Shown: one piece after another, positions 10,914 through 20,690 of the stretch
Layout: each line of letters begins with the position of its first letter
How positions within the stretch are numbered: the stretch's first letter is position 1
Source of the DNA: Chitinophagaceae bacterium
GTDB taxonomy: Bacteria; Bacteroidota; Bacteroidia; Chitinophagales; Chitinophagaceae
DNA: 64,000 nt
Reading direction: 5' to 3'
Assembly: GCA_016721385.1 (NCBI GenBank)
Contig: JADKIE010000002.1
Coordinates: 918,504-982,503, forward strand
Translations under genes and position numbers: made by a program
The notes under the pieces: model-generated
What the model was told of the DNA's origin: nothing
The model's input: only the letters and a program-made list of their open reading frames with translations
Databases searched by the model: none

Positions 10914-12018
10914 ATGCCTACACAACAAATTATAGAGAATTATCAGGATGCCATCATTCAAATTGCCACGCAAACCGGTACAGGTACAGGTTTTTATGTA
11001 AAAGAGTTTGATGTAATTGTTACCAACTACCATGTTATTGATAGCAATGCAGAAGTAACCATAAAGGGAAAAGCATTTGATAAAACCTTAAGCAGGGTTT
11101 GGTACACGGATAGAAAACACGACCTGGCATTTTTACAACCGCCACCACTGGCTAAATTGCCCGACATACGGTTGGGGGTGTACGAAACCCTAAAAGATGG
11201 CGACGAAATTGTTGCCATTGGCCATCCGTATGGGTTAAACTATACAGCCACTCAAGGTGTAATTAGTAAGGTAGACAGAATAAGAGACGGTCTTAAATTT
11301 ATACAAATAGATGCAGCTATAAATCCCGGCAATAGTGGCGGTCCTTTGGTAAATGACAAAGGCGAAGTGGTTGGCGTAAACTCGTTTATAATAAAAGGTG
11401 GCGACAACCTTGGCTTTGCTTTACCGGTAAATTATTTACGCACTGCACTACAATTATATACCCCAAGCAAAGGACAACCAACAACACGATGCAGCAGCTG
11501 CGATTATTTAATTACAGCTGCCAATATAGATTCGGGTAAGTATTGCCCAAGCTGCGGCACAGAGGTTACGTTATTACAAATGCCCGAAAAAGAAATTGAA
11601 CCTGTTGGTATTGCTAAAACAATAGAAGGTATATTAAAAGATTTAGGAAAAGATATTAAACTTTCTCGTAATGGTGCAAATAATTGGGAGGTTGAGGAAG
11701 GCAGTGCAAAAATTAAAATAGCGTACAATCCCGAAAATTATTTTATTGCCGGCGATGCGTTTCTTTGTCAAATGCCAACAGATGCCGTTAAAATAAAACC
11801 ACTATATCAGTTTTTATTACAAGAAAATTTTAAGCTGCATGGGTTAACCCTTAGTTGTAACGGGCAAAATATTGTTTTAAGTTGTATTTTTATACGATTT
11901 GGATTTAACACCCGAAAATGGAAAGGAGCAATTTGAAAAATTATTTAAAAAAGCCGACGAATATGATGATGTGTTAAAAAAAGATTTTGGCTGCACCAAT
12001 AGGTTAACAGAACAATAA
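10914..12018 (+). CDS. Trypsin-like serine protease with zinc ribbon and YbjN-like domain (frameshifted)
   Basis: HtrA-like chymotrypsin-fold protease without signal peptide, so probably cytoplasmic. The triad is visible: His40 in TNYHVI, Asp70 in KHDLAF, Ser141 in PGNSGGPL. A zinc ribbon with two CxxC pairs (CSSC and CPSC, about residues 193-215) follows, then a C-terminal domain with IKLSRNGANNWEV and IKPLYQFLLQENF that resembles the N-terminal domain of the upstream gene product. The frame breaks at 11886-11895; dropping one T restores YDLDLTPENGKEQFEK and a stop at 12018. There is no PDZ domain. The mix of protease, zinc ribbon and YbjN-like domain is unusual, and the substrate is unknown. 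Confidence 0.85.
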
Positions 12019-12117
12019 GATAGTTACAACCAACGTACAAAAAACAACAAATGGAGTAAATTTTTTTGTTTACAATTAGTCATATCACTTGGATATAAAA
12101 CAACGGATAAACACACC

Positions 12118-12151
12118 AATAATTACATAATGCTTACATGTTGTAATTATT
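12118..12151. terminator. Possible AT-rich hairpin between convergent genes
   Basis: AATAATTACA and its complement TGTAATTATT flank a 14-base loop in the 155-base gap between the protease gene (+) and the M1 peptidase (-). The stem is almost pure A/T, so it is a weak terminator candidate only. Confidence 0.3.
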
Positions 12152-12173
12152 AATTTTCTGAATTTGTGGCCAT

Positions 12174-14524
12174 TTAATGCAATAACATGTTTGCAGATTT
12201 TACCGTCAAGGTACTTTTAACCGGAAGGCTTAATCCGCCATAAATTTCTAATAAACCTGTACCTATTGTTGCACTTGCGCCAGTATTTAAAGTTAGCGTA
12301 TTTAAAGAACGGGTAGCAGAACTTGTCTGGTCAAAATTTAATGTTGCCGCCTTATCTGCAATAACAATATTAGAAGTACTGCTACCGGATATAGTACCTG
12401 TGTACCTTACAGAATTATTGATGGTTAAAGTATTTCCGTTTAAATAAAGTATTTTACCGGCAAGTATAGATAATGGACCAACGGTAGTATTACCACTTGG
12501 AAGCACCGGATGATTTGTTGCGGTAGTAGCAATAGTAACATCGCCGCCACTGGGCGCAACAAGGTTTCCGGTCCAATTACTTGCAGTACCCCAAACCGTA
12601 TTTGTTGTACCAAGCCAAACATATCCTTCAAGTGTTGTTAATTTTGTAGTGCCAGTAAAAGGCGAAGCTCCTGTACCTCTCGACATAGTTCTGGAACTAT
12701 CATCATACAAAACCGTAGTTGGTACAAAAGATAAATCAAATGTAAGTTTGTTGCCAGCTACCGGAATACTTATACCATTACCTGCATAAGATAAATTACC
12801 GCCACCCCAATCAAAAATAGTAATGGTTGTATCATTTGCAGGAAGTGCACCTTTTACATGTATTTGCACAGGCCCTCTAAAATAAGCAACATTACTACCT
12901 GCAGTTTTTGTCTGTGTGCCCATAGATATTACAAGCCTTTTGCCCGATTGACCAAAAGTTGTGGGAGCATTCCAGTTTACGGTGTTTACCGGGCTTCCAA
13001 TACCGCCTTTAATGGTAGAAGCAGTGTCGGATCCTCCAACATAATCATCAAAAAATACAGAAATATCTCTGCCTAATGCTCTGTTAAAATAATTTCTTAA
13101 CGTGTCTGCAGTAGCCGACTTTCCTGCAAGTTCTGTTTGATATTTGGTGAGTGTAGAAAAGAAAATAGAATCGCCACACATAGTACGAAGCATAGAAACA
13201 ATCATTGCTCCTCTTTTATAAACAGTAGATCCATAATTTGAATTCCAAATTAAATCAGATGTGGTGGAGCTATTATTAGGAATCCAAGCACTCTGACTAC
13301 TTAAAGAAATGGCTGAGTTTTTGTAAGATGTTCTTCTGGTAGCGGCTGATGCTGGTGTACCTACAGCAGGCACCATTTCTTGAGATAATGCATCACTATA
13401 TTCTGCAAAACCTTCGGCCAGCCATAAATCGTTCCAATGTGCAAATGTTACATTATCGCCAAACCATTGGTGTGTCATTTCGTGTATAAGTACAGGTACG
13501 TTTGCTATTGTGCTAGTAGGCATAGACGACATGGTTTGGTGTTCCATTGCAGAAGTACCGTCCATTCCGTCGGAAAAACCATGTTTTTCTAATTTAAATG
13601 GGTATTCACCAAATAAAGATGTCCATTTTGTAAAGTTGGGTTTACTTTATTAGTAATTGCATTTTTTGCAGCAGTATGATTAGTACAATTTTTTAATAAA
13701 TTATACACAACCTGCACATTGGTAGTGCCGGTATTTACGCTCCAATAGGTTCTGTTAAAACGAGCTACCGTTACAGAAACTAAGTAAGATGCAATTGGGT
13801 AATTTGTATGAAATTTAAAAATTCTACTGCCACCTACAATTGAAGAATCAATCATTTTTCCATTAGTAGCTACCCAAAATGTATCTACCGCAGCAGGGCT
13901 ACCCCAAGGTACGCTTACAATAATATCCATAGAGTCTATTTTGTCTTGCATATCGGCTTTGCAAGGCCACCAATCTCTATCCTCGTAAGATTCAGATAAT
14001 GTGCTTAATACATTACCGGCTGTTGTACCTGTAGTAAGTTGAAAGCCCTGAGCTGTATTAACAACATTAGGAGGCACACCTCTGTAGTAAACAATAAACG
14101 AATCAATAAAATTATTGGCAAGTGTAGTTCCTAAATTTAAAGTAACAATATTACCAGAACGAGTATAACCGGCATTTAAAGTAAATTTATTTGTTCTGAA
14201 ACGTATCGAATCTACAAGTAAAACACTACGTAAATCAAATGTAATAGTACTAACACTGGCTTGTGTGGTTTTAAAATTAAATTGTACCGATCCTTTTATA
14301 TATTTTCCAATAGAGGTATCAGGATTTAAACGCCAAAAAATTTTATGATAAATTACATCTATATTAGCTCCGGTGCCGCTTGTACCCTGCGACCTTGCTA
14401 AAATTGTTGACTTTATCTCATGTGCATGATGTGAATTCCTGTTTGCCTTTCCCTCAGCGGATTGAGCAAAAACAGTAACATTAAAAAAATTAATACAAAG
14501 AAAAAATAGGATAAAATGCTTCAT
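12174..14524 (-). CDS. M1 family zinc aminopeptidase, secreted (frameshifted)
   Basis: Exported metallopeptidase of roughly 780 residues. Signal peptide MKHFILFFLCINFFNVTVFAQ; N-terminal beta domain to about residue 250; then the catalytic domain with HEMTHQW and, 18 residues on, the third zinc ligand in AEGFAEY. The substrate-anchoring motif is SAMEHQTM, a variant of the usual GAMEN. After the helical domain there is a beta-rich, Gly/Thr/Ser-rich C-terminus (LYLNGNTLTINNSVRYTG), as seen in surface proteins of the phylum. One missing base near 13620 splits the gene: inserting it gives SLFGEYPFKLEKHGFSDG and links the halves. The protein ends KSANMLLH with no complete sorting domain, so a further undetected break at the 3' end is possible. 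Confidence 0.88.
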
Positions 14525-14934
14525 GATTTACTTAAATATAAATTAGTTTTTCACTTAGGGTATAACGTACCATTTGCATAAAATATTGCTTATAAAGCGT
14601 AAATTTTAAAGAATGGTACATTTTGCAAAAATGAATACTCTTATTGTATTGTTGTTTAATTACAATGCGTATAAAAAAATTACAATGTGTAACGCTGCAA
14701 AAACATATATTCCTGCATCAATAAATTAGTAGATGGTAGCATTAAATGCTGCTGAAAATATAGGGTTAAAAGATTACTCAAAAGCAAATTTTCATTTAAT
14801 TCGATACGATGATTTGGTAAAAAATATTTTGCAATGCACTTATAGTCTTATAAATAAAAGCGCATATACAATTAAACAAGCCATTTATACAGCAAAGCAT
14901 AATAATTGCTTCGCTTTTTTTATATTTATGTTTT
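14525..14934. other. Divergent intergenic region between M1 peptidase and LytS genes
   Basis: The 410-base gap is about three-quarters A/T and has no convincing gene. A 69-codon reading frame at 14733-14942 has no family resemblance and runs through a hairpin terminator into the next gene. The terminator at 14891-14921 implies that something short may be transcribed rightward here. Promoters for the two divergent genes should also lie in it, but I could not pick them out. Confidence 0.4.
14891..14921 (+). terminator. Hairpin plus T tract ahead of the LytS gene
   Basis: AGCAAAGCA and TGCTTCGCT pair with one mismatch around a 7-base loop, followed by seven T. It lies 14 bases before the LytS start and is not preceded by a recognised gene. 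Confidence 0.45.
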
Positions 14935-17835
14935 ATGCGTAAACACCTTATTTATATTGGCATTTTATTTAGCTTTTTAGCTTATACACAAAACGCATAT
15001 AGCCAAATCACACAAACCATTTCTTATACAACCAGAGAAGGGCTACCATCTAATTCGGTTTACCGAAGCATAATAGATAAAAAGGGGTTTTTGTGGGTAG
15101 CTACCGAAATTGGCTTGGCACGATTTGATGGTAAAAGTTTTAGAAATTACAGTACGGTTGATGGATTGACCGATAACGAAATAACCGATTTATTTATAGA
15201 CAGCAGCGGCGTTATTTGGGTAATTCCTTTCAGGCGTACACCCTGTTATTATAATGCAACTACCGATAGATTTGAAAATGAGGATACCGATATAGAGATA
15301 AAAAAAATTGAATTAAATACAGCCTACCGGCCACATATATTACAGTTTGGCGGGGTAGCATTTTGTAATATTAATAGAGAAGTATTTATAAGCAAAAACA
15401 AGAAAACATATTTATTACCACATATACTTAGCCCTAAATCCACCATCCCGGTAAATATTATTGAGTATAAAAAAAACAGCTATTTATTAATTGCCGAAGA
15501 CTCTATAAAAAGATACAGCAACGGAAAAACCGAAGCATTAAATTCATTAGGCAGGTATGTTGTAACAAGTGAAATAGTGGGTAATAATATTTATATCTCC
15601 ACTACCAACTCCATCTTAGTTTATTCATATACTAATAACGGTGATATCCGGTTCATTAAAGAAAAAATATTTCCTTTTAGCTTGCGTATTTTTTGTAAAA
15701 CAGGCAAGCACTTTGCCATAACATCGCTTAATGGCACTACATATTTACTTGATAAAAATACATTAGAGCCGCTGGAGATTGTATCGGCTACAGATGGTGT
15801 ACCAGTAAGAAATGTATTGGAAGATAACGACGATAATATTTGGTTATCCACCATTGATAAAGGGTTAATAAAAGTGCAAAAGAAAAGAATATCCGTTTTA
15901 GATAATGCCGATTTAAAGCAGGGGTTTAATTCGGTTCTAAAAACTAAAAATTTAATTGCCGGTAATAATAATGGCGAAATTTTTAATTATGATGGCCTGT
16001 ATGTAAAAAAACTTTTTTTAAATAAAAATAAAAATATTGATGGATGGGTTAGAAAAATCATTAATACAAAATACGGTATTTATATAGCAACACAATCCGG
16101 CTCATTTTTGATAGACGAAAAAACATTTAGTATAAAAAAAGCATTTAATTCAGCTGGTGCTCCCAATATGTCAACAAAAGCAGCCCATTTAATCAACGAT
16201 TCCATGATGTTGCTCGGAGGGCATGCTTATACATATCTCTACAACATCAAAAAAATGCAGGCAACAGATAGTATTGCAAAAAGAGTGGTAAGCTTAGGCA
16301 CCGATAAAACGGGCAATATTTATATTGGAAGCAACGAAGGGCTTTTTTTGTGGAAAAATAAGCAGTTGCAGGCTTTGGGCGAAAAAAGAAAATCGCTTTC
16401 GTACAAAATAAATACACTGGTTTGTTCGCCAGATAATTTAATGTGGATAGGCCTTGGCGCCGATTCGTTAATTGTACTTAAAGAAAACAAGTGGATAGCA
16501 TCTATCCCTCTTGGTAGCAACATACCCGGTACAGGATGCAAGTCGCTTTTTTGCAATAAACAGGGCGAAGTTTGGCTGGGTACAAATAAAGGAGTTAACA
16601 GAATTAATTATACTTACAATGGCGAGGGATTCAATTACATCAGCAATTACTTTGGCACATCCGATGGATTAATAGGCGAACAGGTAAATGATATTTCAAT
16701 ACAAGACAGTACCGTTTACATGGCTACCAACGAAGGATTAAATATTATGCCGGTAAACTTACAATTACCTGTTACAGATATTCCTACATTTATTACAAAA
16801 GTAGAAATTGCAGACATTCCCGTAGAATTACAAAGTGAATATCAACTGGGCTACAAGGAAAAGAATTTTAATATTGAATTTTCGGGCGTAGACCTAACAG
16901 GCTTTATTCCACGATTTGAATATAATATTAACGACGGCGCCTGGCAGCCCACCGAAAAAATTTACTTAAAAAGATTAACTGCCGGCACCTATAAAATTAA
17001 AATACGAGCAATCCGAAGAGATGGACAGCCAAGCAAAATAGAGGCAACTGCGGTATTTAAAATTGCTAATATTTTTTGGAAGAGTAGTATTTTTTGGACG
17101 TTTTTTGCTTTATCTGTTTTTGGGCTTATATTATATTTTCAACAAAAAAGAAACAAACAAAAACAAAAAATTGCTATCGAAAAAATAAGCACCGAAAAAA
17201 GATTAACAGAGCTGGAAATGCAAGCCCTTAAAGCTCAAATAAATCCGCACTTTGTATTTAATTGTTTAAACAGTATTAAAGGGTTTATTTATGAAAAAGA
17301 CTATACTCAGGCAGATAAATATTTAGATAAATTTAGCGAACTAATGCGTAGCACTATCGATAATTCAGATGCGGCTATTATTTCTTTAAAAAACGAAATA
17401 AGTTATTTGGATAATTATTTACAATTAGAGAAATTACGCTTTGATAAAAAATTTGATTACGCATTTCATATAGCTAAAAACATAAACCAAGATGCTGTTT
17501 ATGTGCCGGCTATGCTGCTACAGCCATATGTAGAAAATGCTATACGCCACGGCATGCGTTTTTTAGAAAATAAAAAAGGGTTAATACTTATATCGGCTAC
17601 ACAGGATGCCAATACATTAATTTGCACTATTGATGATAATGGCATTGGCAGAGAAAAAGCCACAGCATTAAAAAGCAAAATGCATATTGAATACCAAAGT
17701 AAAGGCATGAGCATTTCAAAAAGAAGAGCGGAGTTATATGATATTAAACAAGAAATTATTGATAAAAAAGATGAAAACGAAAACCCTGTCGGAACCACAA
17801 TTATTGTAAAAATACCCTTAACGCTACAACCATGA
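14935..17835 (+). CDS. LytS-type sensor histidine kinase with two-component propeller sensor
   Basis: Membrane sensor of 966 residues. Signal peptide, then about 600 residues of periplasmic propeller repeats (repeated GxxWxxT/GLxxF patterns such as GFLWVATEIGLARFDG and DNIWLSTIDKGLIKV), a Y_Y_Y domain (about 625-695), one transmembrane helix (about 717-738), a short coiled coil, and a LytS-family kinase core: the phospho-acceptor region AQINPHFVFNCLNSIKG near residue 770, N box PYVENAIRHG near 863 and G box DDNGIGR near 900. It overlaps its response regulator by 4 bases (ATGA). The two exported-protein genes just downstream are the obvious candidates for its regulon. Confidence 0.95.
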   Translation: MRKHLIYIGILFSFLAYTQNAYSQITQTISYTTREGLPSNSVYRSIIDKKGFLWVATEIGLARFDGKSFRNYSTVDGLTDNEITDLFIDSSGVIWVIPFRRTPCYYNATTDRFENEDTDIEIKKIELNTAYRPHILQFGGVAFCNINREVFISKNKKTYLLPHILSPKSTIPVNIIEYKKNSYLLIAEDSIKRYSNGKTEALNSLGRYVVTSEIVGNNIYISTTNSILVYSYTNNGDIRFIKEKIFPFSLRIFCKTGKHFAITSLNGTTYLLDKNTLEPLEIVSATDGVPVRNVLEDNDDNIWLSTIDKGLIKVQKKRISVLDNADLKQGFNSVLKTKNLIAGNNNGEIFNYDGLYVKKLFLNKNKNIDGWVRKIINTKYGIYIATQSGSFLIDEKTFSIKKAFNSAGAPNMSTKAAHLINDSMMLLGGHAYTYLYNIKKMQATDSIAKRVVSLGTDKTGNIYIGSNEGLFLWKNKQLQALGEKRKSLSYKINTLVCSPDNLMWIGLGADSLIVLKENKWIASIPLGSNIPGTGCKSLFCNKQGEVWLGTNKGVNRINYTYNGEGFNYISNYFGTSDGLIGEQVNDISIQDSTVYMATNEGLNIMPVNLQLPVTDIPTFITKVEIADIPVELQSEYQLGYKEKNFNIEFSGVDLTGFIPRFEYNINDGAWQPTEKIYLKRLTAGTYKIKIRAIRRDGQPSKIEATAVFKIANIFWKSSIFWTFFALSVFGLILYFQQKRNKQKQKIAIEKISTEKRLTELEMQALKAQINPHFVFNCLNSIKGFIYEKDYTQADKYLDKFSELMRSTIDNSDAAIISLKNEISYLDNYLQLEKLRFDKKFDYAFHIAKNINQDAVYVPAMLLQPYVENAIRHGMRFLENKKGLILISATQDANTLICTIDDNGIGREKATALKSKMHIEYQSKGMSISKRRAELYDIKQEIIDKKDENENPVGTTIIVKIPLTLQP

Positions 17836-18593
17836 TTACCTGTATTATTGTAGATGACGAAGCAAAAAATATTAAGTTACTAGAAAATATGCTTAGCATG
17901 CACTGCCCAGCAGTAAAAATTTTAGCCACAACTCCAGATGCAAAAAACGGATTACTGTTAATTGATGAGCTTCAGCCACAATTGGTTTTTTTGGATATTG
18001 AAATGCCCCATTTAAACGGCTTCGATTTACTAAAGCAATTAGAGCCGATTAATTTTGAAGTAATATTTGTAACCGCCTACAGCCACTATGCTGTGGAAGC
18101 ATTTGAACATCATGCCACCGGCTATGTAACCAAACCCATTAATACAGAAAAGCTAATAGCTGCTGTTACCACTGCCGAAAAACGGATAGAAGAAAAGAAC
18201 ATTAATAAAAACCTATTTACAATTTTAGAGCATAATTCTAAACAAGCAGCGCCCAATAAAATTCCACTATCAACCACCAATGGATTAATTTTTGTAAAAG
18301 TTGCCGATATAATGTATTGCGAAAGCAGCGGCAACTATACTAATTTTTATTTGTGCGATGATAAAAAAATTGTAGTTAGCCGTCACCTGGGCGAATACGA
18401 AAAACTATTACCCGAAGCCGATTTTACCCGTATTCATGATAAATACATTATCCATCTTACCTATATAAAAGAATACATTAAAGGCAGCGGCGGCGAAGTA
18501 GTGCTGGAAAACGGAAAAGAAATACCGGTAGCAACCCGCCGTAAAGAAGACTTTATGGCCCGTTTTGAGAAATGGATTAAACGCAAAAGTTAG
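17832..18593 (+). CDS. LytTR-family response regulator
   Basis: Cytoplasmic DNA-binding regulator, 253 residues. The receiver domain has the acidic pair in IVDDEAKN and the phospho-acceptor Asp55 in VFLDIEMPHLNGF. Residues about 145-250 form a LytTR DNA-binding domain (IMYCESSGNYTNFYL, FTRIHDKYIIHLTYIKEY). It is translationally coupled to the upstream kinase. LytTR regulators bind paired direct repeats upstream of targets; I did not find a convincing pair in the 96 bases before the next gene. Confidence 0.95.
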   Translation: MITCIIVDDEAKNIKLLENMLSMHCPAVKILATTPDAKNGLLLIDELQPQLVFLDIEMPHLNGFDLLKQLEPINFEVIFVTAYSHYAVEAFEHHATGYVTKPINTEKLIAAVTTAEKRIEEKNINKNLFTILEHNSKQAAPNKIPLSTTNGLIFVKVADIMYCESSGNYTNFYLCDDKKIVVSRHLGEYEKLLPEADFTRIHDKYIIHLTYIKEYIKGSGGEVVLENGKEIPVATRRKEDFMARFEKWIKRKS

Positions 18594-18689
18594 CTTTACA
18601 GCACTTATACAATCTGCTTTAGCACATATACAATTAAAGAGTTTTGGCAAAAGTTTATTGCAATCTTTACGTTGCAAAAAAACTTCTGT

Positions 18690-20662
18690 ATGAAGAAACT
18701 AAAATTACTGCTGCTTTTAATGTGCTTAATAAGTACCGCAGCCATTGGCCAAATAAACCAAATACGCATTGTAAGCTTTCAGGTAAAAAATACCTTACCT
18801 GCAAAGGTTGATGAGTGGAGCACCGTTCCGGGAGCTATTATTTTAACCGCACAAAAAGCCCCAACTGTACAATTAAAAGAACCAAAGTTGGTTGTGCAAA
18901 TTAGGGGGAATGGTGCAATTATATGCGGCAATACGCCTGCAACGGCGCAACCCATGGGCTCGTTTGATGTAAAAACATTTACCACCAACGATATTGCTGC
19001 CATGTTGGGCAATTGTAAAGAGCTTAAAGAAGGCAGCTATCAGTTATGTGTACAGTTTTACAATTTAGATAGAGTTGCTATAAGTCAGGAAACCTGTAAA
19101 GAGTTTAAGGTAGAAAGCCCCAAACTTCAGGAATATGCGCCACCTACTTTAATTACACCCGAAGATGGCAAAACATTTACGGAGGCAGAGTTGAGTCGTC
19201 CGTTAAATTTTAGATGGACGCCACTTGTGCCCAAGCCACAACAGCCCATTACCTATCGCTTAAAAGTATGGCAATTAATGCAGGGGCAAAATAGCGCTGC
19301 AGCCATGCGTAGCAATCAACCCATTGTAACAAAAGATGTAGATAATATTACACAAGCGGTTGTAACCGGTATTTACACAGGCCCTTGCCGGCCACCTTAC
19401 TTATGCGATTTTGTTTGGCAGGTACAAGCACTTAACAGAGAGGGTAAGCCTGTTGGCAATAACGAAGGTAAAAGTGAGGTATTTAAATTTGGTGTTAAAG
19501 AAACCGGTGCGGCAAAACCACCAACATTAGTATCACCTGCCAATAACCAAAACTTTAGTTTTGCCGAGGTAAAACGCCCTGTAAATTTTAGATGGACGCC
19601 TGTTTTACCAAAGCCGCAAGAACCTGTTACGTACCGTTTAAAAGTATGGCAGTTAATGCAAGGGCAAAATGGTACAACTGCCATGCGTAGCAATAAACCT
19701 ATTGTAACAAAAGAGGTTGCTGATATTACAACTGTAGATGTAGTTCAATTACTGATGAATGATTGCACCAGCGGCCCTTGTTGCGCGCCTTACCTCTGCG
19801 ATTTTATATGGCAGGTACAAGCTTTAGACAGGCAGGGAAAACCCATTGGCAACAATGAAGGAAAAAGTGAAGCTTGGAATTTTAAAATTACGAACAATAT
19901 TGATATACAAATTGATAGTTTAAAAGTTGGTTGTTGTATAAATGGAAAACAATCTGTTTATATAAAAGTAAAAAATAACTTAGCTACGCCGGTAAATATT
20001 GTAGTTATTAAGTATAAAATAAATGGTGCCGGGGCTGCTATTACACTTACACCAACAGTTCCGCCATTACCGCCCTTACAAACCATTGCAGGCAATGGAA
20101 CACAAACATTTACAGCCAGCATAAATTGTATTGATAATCTTAATTACTTAAAGTTTTGGTAGATGCCGAAGGTGGTCGATCCGGATAATAAAGAAACCGA
20201 AGTAAAAGCGATACGCTGCATTGTATTTGTACGGCATGCGATGAAAAAAATTTTGTGTTAAACGCACCCAAACCCGAAAATATTTCCATTGCAAATAATA
20301 TAATCAACTTTAATCAACCCATAACCATTACTGCACCGGGCAAAACAGTTAAAACCATTAAAGCCGATTTGGTTTATTTTGAAATGACTCCCGAAAACGA
20401 TATGTGTATTCCTTGTAACAAAGATGCTGCTACGTATGGGCATTTTACCAATGGCACAAACAGTTTACAATGGGCTGCATCAACTCCACAATCGCCTTTA
20501 AATTTAAGCATAGCCACACTGCAATTAACACCTTGTTGTAGTGCAAATTTTAAATGGTGTATTCGATATAAAATAGAATTTACCGATTGCACTACCTGTA
20601 ACAAATTAGTTTGTTACGAAAAGAAAAAAGAGGGATGTGAAAAAGGTGGCGATCATAAATAA
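18690..20662 (+). CDS. Exported protein with duplicated RWTP-type Ig-like repeats and Cys-rich C-terminus (frameshifted)
   Basis: About 655 residues. The ATG at 18690 gives a clean signal peptide (MKKLKLLLLLMCLISTAAIG). An N-terminal domain (to residue 150) is followed by two close repeats of about 110 residues, each with NFRWTP, VTYRLKVWQLMQGQN and AMRSNxPIVTK motifs ending CDF(V/I)WQVQAL. Near 20155-20255 at least two indels break the frame; after them a Cys-rich domain (CIPCNKDAATYG, then CCSANFKWCIRYKIEF and CTTCNKLVCYEKK) closes the protein. This last domain resembles the end of the next gene product. A shorter paralogue lies at 32284-33297. Possibly the family labelled TANFOR in databases, which I cannot confirm. 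Function unknown. Confidence 0.75.
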
Positions 20663-20690
20663 ATAAAACCTAACTGCTAAATTAACAGAG

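Noticed and set aside
14733..14942. 69-codon reading frame on the plus strand
   Set aside because: AT-rich, no family resemblance, contains a terminator hairpin and overlaps the LytS start.
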